Positions 44,332 to 54,295 of a DNA stretch of 64,000 nt are shown here, in pieces. The notes under the pieces are model-generated. The model saw nothing but the letters and a program-made list of their open reading frames with translations, made no database searches and was not told where the DNA came from. The first letter of the stretch is position 1. Each line of letters begins with the position of its first letter. The stretch covers positions 1 to 64,000 of the forward strand of contig LGRX02035246.1 in assembly GCA_001247695.2 (NCBI GenBank). Reading direction: 5' to 3'. The position numbers were made by a program, and so were the translations under genes. This DNA comes from Cymbomonas tetramitiformis (Eukaryota; Chlorophyta; Pyramimonadophyceae; Pyramimonadales; Pyramimonadaceae).

Positions 44332-47300
44332 AGGTGACGCGGTTTTCTGGGGTCCTTTTGTCCAATGTTATTTTGGCAAATTACAATGTTAGACGTGTGA
44401 TGCTATCTCACTTTAAAATTAGCTTAAGCATATGTCGGATGCCATAACACAATCACCATGAATGACCTGTACGTCCGACGAGAATCATCCTTAGTGCATC
44501 TCATATACGAAGTATCAATCAATGCGAGAGGCTGCTCTCTTTTACCCTTGCACTCGAGGGGATGCGAGGCTGATTATCCACGGGCCCAGGGGCGATGCTC
44601 AGCCAAAGGCTGTCGATGCAGGGCTGGTGGAGGGGGTGTGAGGGGAGGTATGAACCTCAACCCGGATTTTGGGGAGGAGTTTTAACAGAGTCATCGATAA
44701 TGGACAGGGCTTGGGAGGACAGGATTGAGGAGACAGAAGACGATGCTACGCGCGCCGGGCATGGTTGCGGGATGCAAGGGTCTGGGGGAACGCAAACTGA
44801 GCAGTCTGGGCAGGCTTCGGTGGGGCATACGAGGAAGCAAAGATGGCAGCACGGCTTTTGGAGAGTGTGGAGGATGTGTGAGAAGAGGTGGAGAACGTAT
44901 GCACAAAAAATCTGTCTAATTGGTGTAGCAGAGGGTCAAGGCCTGGGTACCGCGGAGGCCCGGTGTGCGGAGGTGTCTTAGGACGCAAGCGGACCCAGCC
45001 CAGCGGCCTCGTCGCAACACCTGATCGTCCAAGACATCTTGGCGGAGGGGGATGACCTCTCATCGCCCAGCACAGAGCACGGGGTCTGGACCCAAGAGCA
45101 GGGCCAGGCATCACCAAAGCGGGCGATGTCCTTGGCCGAAGAACGGGTGGCCGATTTGATGGGGGAACACAGGTGGGTGGCTCAGCTTCTTGAGGGGGCT
45201 TTTGGCATTGGGGGAACTAGTGGGGAGGGTGTTGAGCGAGATGCGGGTAGAAGGGTGGTGAGTGAAGTTAACACATGCTGGGGTCCTCAAAGCCCGGGGG
45301 GCCATCCTGGCATTGTGGAGCACTTACAACAGGTTGCACGGCAGCATACGGTGCCTCATCAGCCATGTGGCGAGGTTACTGTCCTTGCTGAAACTAACAG
45401 TGATGAACAGCTGCCGGGAAGGTGACAAGCGGTTGTTGATCTATCAGCCACCGGGCGGGCTTGGGAGTTGGGACACACGGGAATATGCGGGGATGCGGCC
45501 CCAAGTAGGAACCGTGCAGAACAGCAGTTGCAGTGCAAGTGTGGAGCGCATCATTCAGGACCGCGGCTTAGACGCAGGATGTCCAGCGCCAAGGCTTCGG
45601 TCCCATCGAGTTGGGGGTAGGGGGTTGCACGCGCAGTTCGAGGGTGGGCTCACAAGGCTAGAAGGAAGCATTTCAGGCTAGCGTTCTCCACCCCTTGGGA
45701 CAGCCCTTTGGAACACGGGACGTGTGGCGGGTGGACAAGCTCTCTTGAAAGTAGGCTTTGGGGCAAGCAGATAGCAGGGTGGTGGTTCTGAACGCAGGCT
45801 TGGTGGTGGGTAGATAGTTCGGGCAGCTTGTGGGGGTAGAGGTGAACCGGCTTTAGTGGCACAGCTTTAGTGCGCAGGCAGGGCAGTCGCAGAGGCACTC
45901 AGGTGGCCCAGTGAAGCTTTAGGGGTCCCGTTCTCCACTAGGCAGCTCTTGAGAAGCCGCCTTAGTGTCCCGAAGTGTGTGCCGAATGCTTTGATCCAGC
46001 ATGTGGGTACATGGCGCAGCCGATCGTATGCGGCTATATGGTGCCAACGGGATCCGTCCAAGGATAAGCACACACAGGCATTGAGGTTGCTCATATTCTA
46101 AAATGGTCTGGTAAAGTAATGTATTCTCAGGACCCTTAGAGAAGGTTGAGCCCATTCTTCTTTGCAGTTCGTATAGTTCTGGAAGACATTTTAACTGTTA
46201 TCCATGTCCTCTCCTCGGAACATGCTCAGAGCACCCGATCTGAACTTGTGAATGGCGAACAGGCTGAGCCCAACATTGTGCAGCTCCCGGCGCAGGTGTT
46301 CCTGCACCAGCTCGCATCATCCGAGCCGCACTCGCTATTCGTTACGCAAGTGCTAACCGCCAAATGGCACAAAAATTGCAGACCCGAAAATACAAGCAAC
46401 TCGTTTGTGGCGAAAGCTTCTTGGAAAGTGCAAGCGAAGCCTACACAGTGAGATAGCGGAAGGCGGAAATTTATATTCTTGGTAATTTATACTGCGTCGC
46501 GAGAGACAAAAACCCGTGTGAGCAATGAGTGAGCTCCTATGGAGAGAAATCCTGAAGATCGCCGGACATATGAGAGCACATCCTTTATGATGCAGTCACA
46601 TGAAGAAGTCAAATAAGGGTGGCGAGGAGTTCAATGAGACTGGGATCATTATCATAGGGCCTCCGGTTCAAGGTGTCCCCTCATATTTCATACCGGGAGA
46701 AGGGCCTCGCTACTGGCGAGGCGGTGAGCATCGATCCTCCTCGCCTCACGGGCCACAGGCGGCGTGGCAGGCAAGCACTTCGCACCTCAGAAGCCTGCGC
46801 TGACTGCACATACTGCGTGTCAACCTCTACCACGGCCTCTCCACCTAGTACAGATCCCCCACCCTCAGATGCACGGTGCAATCTGCGGTTCGCGTCTTGT
46901 CGTGGACATGAGCGCCTCAGTGCATCCCGCACATTCTTGGACGGAAGCGAAATTTGGATGAAGTGTGGAACAGACTCTTCTAGCTCGTTCCGAGGGCTAC
47001 GCCCTTCACTCCGATGTAAATGTTTTATTGTTATTATTGAAGTGTGCAAAGCTGAACTCAACAGCTCCAAGGTTCCTCGTAACCGCGGAAACAATTGGGT
47101 GGACCAAAAGTGGTGGGAGATCCCAAGTAAAGTCAAACAGAGGTTGCCGCCATCACGTGAGCATGCTGTGGCAGCTTGTGGGGCTAAAAAGGACTCACTC
47201 TGAAACACCCGAACACGGAGGTTGTCGATTGGACCCAAGCGCAGCAGGTCTCGCACCGCGGCCTCCGCGCGTTCCACCTGGCTCAGGTGGAGAGCCGTGG

Positions 47301-47700
47301 CCGCCACCCCCTGCGTGCATTTTACCCCAGTTCCCCGGATAATCTTTGAAGGTTGCACAAATTATCTGCACACACATCGTTAGGATCGGATCAAATCAAT
47401 GCAGTTTTTGTGTAATCCAACGTTTGTTTTGAGCTTCTCTCGATCTGCTTTCGCGTGCTCCCTCCGCCCACCAAGCCCAGAGACTCGACTCCTTGACATG
47501 GACCAAGTGGATTCCTTCTTCAAACCGACAAGTCACAACACCAGCGCGTGGGGCCAACTGGGACAGACTCTCCTTAATTAAGCGGAACGTCTCCCTCTGA
47601 TATGACGGCAAGAGTGCCACGTGGCATTAGGCATTGTGAAGTAGCCAGAGCCATTGGTGCAAGAAAAATTCAGATACCATGCCCTTCGCCGAGGGCGGTG
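44332..47700. other. largely noncoding; dispersed repeat and possible isolated exon
   Basis: No complete gene is supported. A G-rich segment at 44590-45690 has frames with repeat similarity (see 44690-44800). A phase-compatible candidate exon lies at about 46226-46291 (acceptor GCTCAG, donor CAG/GTGTTC) reading SELVNGEQAEPNIVQLPAQ. It could belong to the upstream host gene but cannot be linked to it. Confidence 0.35.
44690..44800 (+). repeat. dispersed repeat, copy B
   Basis: Inverted relative to copy A at 39010-39215. The conserved frame gives DRAWEDRIEET. It may be the remnant of a retrotransposon gene. Confidence 0.6.
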
Positions 47701-48145
47701 CGCGTACAGCATGGCGATAGCTACTGCCCGCCGGGAAACTCGTCACCACGGTCTCACTCGAGCACCTGTGTATCTGTGGGGGAGCGGATGCAACGCGGCA
47801 TCCGCTTTAAGGTCTACCTGTGCGGCGGCCACATCGTGCGGGAACCCAACAAGTTCCACGCATATGCCGACCTCGAGAAGAAAGAAACAGACCAAATCTT
47901 TCGCACAATTTTTTCTTCTTAAGATCAGCATGCCAATTGGTGCGAACGATTTGGTCTGTTTCTTTCTTCTCGAGGTCGGCATATACGTGGAACTTGTTGA
48001 GTTCCCGCACGATGTGGCCGCCGCACAGGTAGACCTTAAAGCGGATGCCGCGTTGCATCCGATCCCCCACAGATACACAGGTGCTCGAGTGAGACCGTGG
48101 TGACGAGTTTCCCGGCGGGCAGTAGCTATCGCCATGCTGTACGCG
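47701..48145. repeat. near-perfect inverted duplication, 205-bp arms and 31-bp spacer
   Basis: Arms at 47701-47908 and 47940-48145 match with only scattered differences. The outer edges read CGCGTACAGCATGGCGATAG on either strand. Each arm is open in a frame reading MQRGIRFKVYLCGGHIVRE, followed by KKETDQI. This suggests that an exon-like piece was duplicated head to head. A transcript across it would fold into a hairpin of about 205 bp. No flanking duplication is seen. Confidence 0.9.
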
Positions 48146-48310
48146 ATCTATGAAGGGAGCATCGCGGTGCAAAGCCGACTCGCGCATCCGTGAAGTGACC
48201 ATCGCGTGACGAGTGCCGGTGTGATGCGCGTCTGCTGCACGCCCCACATGAGATATGAAACATGCCTTCAGGGGCACGAACGGTGATTGGTGCAAATTGT
48301 GACAGGCCAC

Positions 48311-48640
48311 ACAGGCCTCATGGTCATCTTGGGCGCATGACCCTCACAGGCCTCATGGTCATCTTGGACGCATGACCCCAACAGGCCTCATGGTCATCTT
48401 GGGCTCATGACCGTCACAGGCCTCATGGTCATCCTGGGCGCATGACCTCCGGCCTCATGGTCATCCTGGGCGCATGACCCTCCACGGGCCTCATGGTCAT
48501 CCTTGGCTCATGACCGTCACAGGCCTCATGGTCATCTTGGGCGCATGACCCTCACCGGCCTCATGGTCATCCTGGGCGCATGACCCTCACGGGCCTCATG
48601 GTCATCTTGGGCGCATGACCCTCACGGGCCTCCAGCACCA
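48311..48640. repeat. 36-bp minisatellite with an internal dyad, about 9 copies
   Basis: Units read CAGGCCTCATGGTCATCTTG then GGCGCATGACCCTCA. Each contains GGTCAT and its complement ATGACC nine bases apart. Confidence 0.93.
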
Positions 48641-49018
48641 CTGGCCTTCACGAGCCTCCAGCCCCGTAGAGCCGTCAATGGGAACGCGCATGGCTCGCAC
48701 CAAGTCCAGGCGGCTGCGGAGGCACGGCGCCGCCTGCAAAGTAAGCACACCAGGGTCTGCTCAGGTGGGAAATGAAGCATTCCGGAAATAAATCAAAGGA
48801 GCGATACCGTGTGCGAGCACGACCATCTGCCCGGTTCGCCATAGACAACAGGAGGCATAACATTCCACTGTGCCCAGGCTGTGCCTCGCGCCTCTTGTTA
48901 TCGTCAGCCAATACTGTAAAAAATACCGACATTCAGAAAATGGCGGATCTACATCGGTGCAAAGGTACGCACGGTCGTATGCAGTGCTCCGATATCGGAG
49001 TCAAATCTCTAGCTTGCA

Positions 49019-49180
49019 GTGCTTCATCAGAATAGGGTGCCTCATCAGAGTAGGGTGCCTCGTCAGAATAGGGCGCCTCATCAGAGTAGGGTGTCTCATC
49101 AGAGTAGGGTGTCTCATCAGAGTAGGGTGTCTCATCAGAGTAGGGTGTCTCATCAGAGTAGGGTGCCTCATCAGAATAGG
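49019..49180. repeat. 18-bp tandem repeat, 9 copies
   Basis: Units are GCCTCATCAGAGTAGGGT or GTCTCATCAGAGTAGGGT. Being a multiple of three, the array leaves frames open on both strands that encode six-residue repeats; these are unlikely to be real proteins. Confidence 0.95.
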
Positions 49181-49204
49181 TGGTGTGCCACGGCTCTGAC
49201 ACTA

Positions 49205-49368
49205 ACAATCTAACACATTGCCGCTGCCAGGTGCTTAAAGGGGATGCTAGCCTCCTTTGGGATTCGTAGGGTTTACTCCAACAAGGTGTCACCTCCAGGT
49301 GAAGCTGACATCTTCAAGGGTTCTCAGGGTCCATTATAATAGAGCGCCACTGCCACGTGTTTAGAGGG
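49205..49368. repeat. left part of the interrupted ~60-bp minisatellite
   Basis: GGGTTCTCAGGGTCCATTAT and GAGCGCCACTGCCACGTGTT followed by TAGAGG match the units at 53745-54295. The array breaks exactly at the end of the retrotransposon. Confidence 0.8.
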
Positions 49369-49573
49369 TTTCTTTTGCACACGGATCATTGCCAAAAGGC
49401 ACACTGCCTGCCCCGAAGGGCCATCCATTACACAATAATAGCTTTTGTCTGACGGTGCTGTCTAAGCTACCAGCCAGACTTACCAGAGTTAGTGAAAGTC
49501 TATTTTGATGGTTGTATTTCTTTGAAATAAACCTCTGCAAAGTGAACAGAGATTCCTGGGTTGGGTGGATAGG

Positions 49574-49743
49574 GAAGGCAAAAGAACAGAGCTAAAGCCG
49601 ATGTAGCTTCACGGGCTTTTTGTCTAGTTTCTGTGCCTACTACACGTGACACAAACCGTCACTAGAGCTGCAAAGCATGACACGGGTCATTTGATCTACA
49701 CGTGTCAGAAACCACTAAAATTCCACTGCGCTCCAATTTAAAC
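49574..49743. repeat. A2 repeat of the PAT-like element
   Basis: It starts GAAGGCAAAAGAACAGAGCT and ends CTCCAATTTAAAC. It differs from A1 at 53584-53744 by a 9-bp insertion and a few bases. B1 follows directly at 49745 and B2 lies at 49369. Confidence 0.9.
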
Positions 49744-49761
49744 ATTTCTTTTGCACAGGGA

Positions 49762-51042
49762 TCATTGCCATGTCTTCAGAGATTTGTGCCGGCACTCTCC
49801 TTCTACATCGGTGTTGCTGTTTGCTGCCATCCCGGTGTCAGCCACCCAAAGTAGTAGACCATGTCGGCATACTGTGGGGTCGATGTAGGCGTGTACTGCC
49901 GAAGACAGCTGCACCCACCCCCCGCAGAAGCATACTTCTTCCATCACTACTCTCATTGCACGTGAGCATGTAGTGGCACCCTTTCGGGTGCAGTGGGTTG
50001 TGTAATGCCCCCCTTCCGGAGGGACACATCCCACGTGCCCTAAGGCACAAGCAATCCATTCGTTCGCATCAACGTTTTTGAATTGTTTCTTCTTGTCACA
50101 CAGCAGCCTCCAATAGCTGGCCGTGTCCGCTGCCTTTGCCGTACTTGTCGAAGCAGCCGGCAGCCGGTCTTCATCCCGAGTCTGCTCCCACCGATCGAGC
50201 AGCTCGTGCAACTTTGCCACCCCCCCCCATGGGATGCACAGCCTCCTCTTACACAAGAGGTGGTTTTTGCCCTTTTCCTTCTCGAGCACGATCGAGAGTC
50301 TGTTGTTGTCCCTCAGCACGCTCTCCCGCAGCATCGCCGTCTGCGGCCTGCCGAACGGCACAAACGCCACAACCACGTACGTACACACAAGCACGGAGGA
50401 GTTTCCGTTGTCCTTCAGTCGCAAGAGGCAACTGAAGAGCAGCTTTGTGCACGAACCTTACTGCCGACGCCGGCAAATAAGTTCTCACCGTCTCCGTGAA
50501 GTTCTGCTGCTCTGCTGTCGCTATCTGCATCGCCGGCATGCCCTTCACAGCACGTGTGACAACCCGGCCCTTCGCTGGCCCCTGGTAGTCGAAGTCCTCT
50601 TGGAAGTTGTTGATGGCCGACAAGTACGGCTGAAGGGAGGTGCCCTTCACCGTACCTGATTTTGTAGTGCGGCCATGTACAGTTGCACAGTGGCTGTTGT
50701 TGCCGGCAACCACCGCAAGTTCTCCTCGGTGCAGAACTTCACGAACTTCTTCCAGTGCGCCTCGTAGTTGTCGGCTGTCGATTTCTCCAGCGCCGCTGCC
50801 TGCATCGCTGCTGCTGTGTTGGAGTGCTGATTGTTCCCTAGCTTCTCCGTCCAGTGTCGCAACAGCACAGTCTTCCACGGAGTCGCTGTCACCTGCTGTT
50901 GCGGATGTTCTTCTTCATTTTCTGAGGGAAATACTCGATATTTCTCCTCCTCCAGCACGACGTTCTCCACGTCACCGCCATCGTACACGATCTTCGTTCT
51001 TCCATCTTCACCTGTGGTCCCCACGACCCCGGGGTACCACAT
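49762..51042 (-). pseudogene. tyrosine recombinase of the PAT-like element (two frameshifts)
   Basis: The domain reads through three frames. The N-terminal core-binding part (STADNYEAHWKKFVKFC, then LYMAALQNQ) is at 51042-50650. The middle part (GTVKGTSLQPYLSAINNF, then VVTRAVKGMP) is at about 50650-50440. The catalytic part is at 50424-49762. The last has RLKDNGNSSVLVCTYVVVAF, HCTRKGATT (the HxxR box intact), GGW and a candidate Tyr in AVHAYIDPTV. It would integrate circular element DNA. The two frame shifts, near 50650 and 50430, inactivate this copy unless introns are involved. Confidence 0.82.
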
Positions 51043-51148
51043 CCGATCTTCCGGCCAAAATATCTCTATTTTGCAACCGGTTCTTCTGGCTTGTTGATCT
51101 CCTCGTCGCTCTGTCCTGCCCCCACACCCCCCGCTCTCAAGTGAACAC

Positions 51149-53239
51149 TCACTGGGAGTTAAGGATGCGAAACAAGACTGCGTCCCAGCTTGAGGCTCCG
51201 AGCAGCTCGGACCCTCCCAGCCTGCTGGGAGTGAACAGGTCCCTGCGTCGGGGCACGATCACCAGCTCCGCAGCCAGCGCCTCCATCTCTCGGAACCACG
51301 ATTGCCCCGGCCAATACGGTGCCACCACCGTCGCCGTTGCTCCTTCTTCTCGCAACTTGTGAGCCTCCTCGTCCAGTAGGCCCCACGGAGGGTTCACCCA
51401 GTTGTGCTCCCCCCGCCAATCGTAGTCCAGCGAGTCCACCCCCTCGCAGCCTGGGTCGTGCCAGGCACGGTGGTACCTCGGCAGCCGGGCCGAGATCTCG
51501 GAGGCGAAGCGGTCCACAGAGTGCTCGCCCCACTGCTCCTCGGCGTACTTGAACCACCTCTTGTTGATGTTGATGTTGATGTCTCGCGACAGCCGATCCG
51601 CCCACTTGTTGGCCTCGCTGCGGATGTACCTCGCCTGCAACTCGATGTCGTGTAAGTCGAGGAGCAACCAGAGCTTCCGCATATGTCGCATCAGCTGCGG
51701 GTTTCGTGACGTGAAGTGCAAGAGCATCGCCACCACCGCCTGGTTGTTGCAGTACAGCCGTACTACCTTCCCTTCTAGCTCGGAGAGGAACGATCTGACC
51801 GTCTTGTAGACCGCTTCGAGCTCGAGGTGGGTGATGTGCAGCTTCTGAAGCTCGTCGTTCCAAAACCCGCGTGCCTCCTTCTTCTGGTTCAGCAGCACCC
51901 CTCCCCACGCAAACAGCGAGGAGTCGGTGTGCAGCTTCGCCCTTGTCGTACTCCGCCAGATCTTGCGCCCATTCCACCGACTCGTCGCCGGCAGTTTGGC
52001 CCACCATTGTAGGTCTCCCCAGGCTTGCCTCGTCAGCTTCACCTTGGATCCCCAACTGTGCTTCTTGCCGAGCACGAAGTACAGCTCACGTAGGTACAGC
52101 CTCGCCGTTGGCACAACAAGGTACACCGACTGGCAGAGTCCATTGAACCCCGCAAGATCTCGAGCTTGCACCCAGCGTTGTTCTCGAGTGGCTCGGCAGA
52201 GGATCGCTGTGGCCTTGGAGTGGATCTTCTTGAGTCTTCTTTCCGTCACCCGGAATAAGCCCTCCTCGAAGTCCACCTCGAGCCCCAAGTGCTCCACCAG
52301 CTGTGTAGGCTCCCAGTGACCCTTCTTCTCGTTTCGGAATAACCCAAGTCGAGGTAGAAGTTTGCTCACTCGATCCCTCTGCACGAAGGCATCGTCCTGC
52401 GTCTTGGTGATCACCATGAAGTCGTCCATGTAGGGCAACACCCTCGCTCCTGCTCGGTCCGAGCCTCGTCGAAGTCCTCCTTCTCGTCGCCTCACCGCCC
52501 AGCGTCGTCGTACTTCTTGTCCATCTCTCAGCTTCTTGACTTCGTGCCGATCCTCCCCCGCTTGCGGAGAGCGAATCAGCTCCACGAGCGTCTTCATCAA
52601 CTTGACAAAGATTCGTGGTGAGTCCGTCCACCCAAAGGGGAGTGCACCGCACTGGTACGACACCCCCTGGATGTCGAACTGCATGAACTCCTGAAAATCC
52701 GGGTCGATCCCAACTGCGTGGTACCAGTCCTTAAGATCGAAGGTGAAGCACCAGTCGCCCCGACTCGCCAGCCTTCGCAGCTTCTTCGGGGTCTCCATCT
52801 TGCACTTGGACTTCATGCAGAACTCGTTCAACCACCGGAAGTTTATCACCAATCTCCAAGAGTTCGTGCCTGGCTTGGGCACAAGAAACACCTGCGAAAC
52901 GTGACGTCTTCGGCGTGCCCGTACCCTTGCTCCAGTCCGTAAAGATCTGGCTGTCTCGATGTCCAACCACTCCTGCTGCTGTTGCGTCAGATCCCGCAGA
53001 GAGGTCCCGTGGTCGAAGTCGGGTGGTGGGCCTTTCACCCGCCGCATCTTCGCTCCTCGAACAATCCATTGCAGTGCTTCGCTGCTCGCGCCTCCAGCGC
53101 GCCATGCTCCTTTGCGACAACGTACATACTCCTGTATCGTACGCTGTTTGACCTGAACCCCGGAGCGCGAGGGGTTAGGTCGCCGTTGTGACCTCTTCCT
53201 TGTCGGACCGAGCTTTCGCAGCGTCGGCCCGCGGAGCAT
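51149..53239 (-). CDS. RT-RNase H protein of the PAT-like element
   Basis: An open frame of 696 codons. RT motifs include VPKPGTNSWRLVINFRWLN (about 120-138), FTFDLKDWYHAVGI (166-178), GALPFGWTDSPRIF (198-211) and the active site YMDD at 270-273. An RNase H domain begins near 437 (LHTDSSLFAWGG, Asp 439) with YCNNQAVVAML following. The C-terminal part has NWVNPPWGLLDE and VAPYWPGQSWF, the region present in DIRS-type proteins after RNase H. It acts with the recombinase downstream. No stop or frameshift is seen, so this gene is intact while its recombinase is not. Confidence 0.9.
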   Translation of the reverse strand: MLRGPTLRKLGPTRKRSQRRPNPSRSGVQVKQRTIQEYVRCRKGAWRAGGASSEALQWIVRGAKMRRVKGPPPDFDHGTSLRDLTQQQQEWLDIETARSLRTGARVRARRRRHVSQVFLVPKPGTNSWRLVINFRWLNEFCMKSKCKMETPKKLRRLASRGDWCFTFDLKDWYHAVGIDPDFQEFMQFDIQGVSYQCGALPFGWTDSPRIFVKLMKTLVELIRSPQAGEDRHEVKKLRDGQEVRRRWAVRRREGGLRRGSDRAGARVLPYMDDFMVITKTQDDAFVQRDRVSKLLPRLGLFRNEKKGHWEPTQLVEHLGLEVDFEEGLFRVTERRLKKIHSKATAILCRATREQRWVQARDLAGFNGLCQSVYLVVPTARLYLRELYFVLGKKHSWGSKVKLTRQAWGDLQWWAKLPATSRWNGRKIWRSTTRAKLHTDSSLFAWGGVLLNQKKEARGFWNDELQKLHITHLELEAVYKTVRSFLSELEGKVVRLYCNNQAVVAMLLHFTSRNPQLMRHMRKLWLLLDLHDIELQARYIRSEANKWADRLSRDINININKRWFKYAEEQWGEHSVDRFASEISARLPRYHRAWHDPGCEGVDSLDYDWRGEHNWVNPPWGLLDEEAHKLREEGATATVVAPYWPGQSWFREMEALAAELVIVPRRRDLFTPSRLGGSELLGASSWDAVLFRILNSQ

Positions 53240-53465
53240 TGATTTGCTTTGTCAGCAACTGAGATTGCACGTCGTGCTGCTTCCTCTCTGCTTGTTGAAT
53301 CTTCATGGCCGCATCGTGGGCCTCTTGCTGGTGCTTCATGTGTTGAAGCAGCAGCTGCACCTCCAGCGATGGTGCTGGAAGATATACAGTCTCACCAGGG
53401 GTACCTACACCACCCGGTGTAGGCTCAGACTCCCCTGGTTGCTGACTGTCTGTGCTACCAGTCAT
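53175..53465 (-). CDS. short coiled-coil gag-like frame
   Basis: A 96-codon frame begins MTGSTDSQQPGESEPTPGG and has a helical, heptad-like region (LEVQLLLQHMKHQQEAHDA, then KIQQAERKQHDVQSQLL). It overlaps the start of the RT frame by 65 bases in another phase, so RT could be made by frameshifting. It occupies the gag position but has no zinc knuckle and is short for a gag. Confidence 0.5.
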   Translation of the reverse strand: MTGSTDSQQPGESEPTPGGVGTPGETVYLPAPSLEVQLLLQHMKHQQEAHDAAMKIQQAERKQHDVQSQLLTKQINAPRADAAKARSDKEEVTTAT

Positions 53466-53583
53466 TGTGCTGGTGCAGATTCCGGATTGCTTACTTCTAC
53501 AGGAGTAAGGGATTTAAATTTACTTACAGTGTGCCGCACAGAAAATATCCCAGAAGGAAATTTTTTCGTGGGGTTCTTTTACC

Positions 53584-53744
53584 GAAGGCAAAAGAACAGA
53601 GCTGAAGCCGACGTAGCTTCACGGGCTTTTTGTCTAGTTTCTGTGCCTACTACACGTGGCGCGAACCGTCACTAGAGCTGCAAAGCATGACACGATCTAC
53701 ACGAGGCAGAAACCACTAAAATTCCACTGCGCTCCAATTTAAAC
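53584..53744. repeat. A1 repeat of the PAT-like element
   Basis: The 5' terminal repeat in the element's orientation. It ends at AATTTAAAC, after which the minisatellite resumes at once with CGATGCTGCTCC. Confidence 0.9.
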
Positions 53745-54295
53745 CGATGCTGCTCCCTTAGGGTTCCTAGGGTCCATTCTAATAGAGCGTCACTGCCACG
53801 TGTTTAGAGGAGATGCTGCTCCTTTAGGGGTCTTAGCATTCATTCTAATAGAGTGTCACTGCCAGGTGTCTAGAGGGGAAGCAACTTATTTAGGGTTCAT
53901 AGGGTTCATTTGAATAGAGTGCCCTTTTAGAGTTCTTAGGGTCCATTCTGACAGAGTCACTGCCAGGTGTCTAGAGGGGATGCTGCTCCTTTAGGGGTCT
54001 TAGCATTCATTCTAATAGAGTGCCCTTTTAGGGTTCTTAGAATCCATTTTAACAGAGTCACTGCCAGGTGACTAGAGGGGATGTTGCTCCTATAGGCTTC
54101 TTGGTATTCATTATAATAGAGTGTCACTGCCACGTGTTTGGAAGGAATGCCACTCCTCTAGGGTTCTTAGGGTTCATTCTGCTAGGGTGCAATTCTAGAG
54201 TTCTTAGGGTCCACTATACCAGAGTGTCACTGCCAGGTGATGAGAGGGGATGCCTCTTATAGGGTTCTTAGGGTCTCACCGCCAGGTTCCAGTTG
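53745..54295. repeat. ~60-bp minisatellite, right part
   Basis: About nine variable units contain GGGTTCTTAGGGTCCATTCT, AATAGAGTGTCACTGCCAGG and TGTCTAGAGGGGATGCTGCT. Some units are truncated to about 45 bp. Confidence 0.92.

Larger units (their letters stand above)
49369..53744 (-). mobile_element. PAT/DIRS-like tyrosine-recombinase retrotransposon, 4.4 kb
   Basis: Minus-strand order is a short gag-like frame, RT-RNase H, then tyrosine recombinase. The repeats are split. A of about 165 bp occurs at 53584-53744 and 49574-49743. B of 26 bp (TTTCTTTTGCAC..GGATCATTGCCA) occurs at 49745-49770 and 49369-49394. Read on the minus strand this is A1, genes, B1, A2, B2, the arrangement known for PAT elements. 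No target duplication is present, as expected for recombinase integration, and the flanking minisatellite joins across the insertion. Confidence 0.88.

Noticed and set aside
46681..47358. 225-codon minus-strand frame.
   Set aside because: No motif, no splice context and no support from neighbours; probably chance.
47654..48103. Frames of 130-167 codons on both strands as genes.
   Set aside because: They arise because the segment is an inverted duplication; the frame runs through one arm and back along the other.
48311..49180. CRISPR-like regular repeats.
   Set aside because: Units are contiguous with no unique spacers, and the genome is eukaryotic.
48933..49292. Repetitive peptide (SDEAPY-type) as a protein.
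   Set aside because: Produced by the 18-bp tandem array, which is a multiple of three and leaves all frames open.
51159..52055. 298-codon frame inside the RT gene on the same strand.
   Set aside because: It is another phase of the RT-RNase H coding sequence, which itself has clear catalytic motifs.
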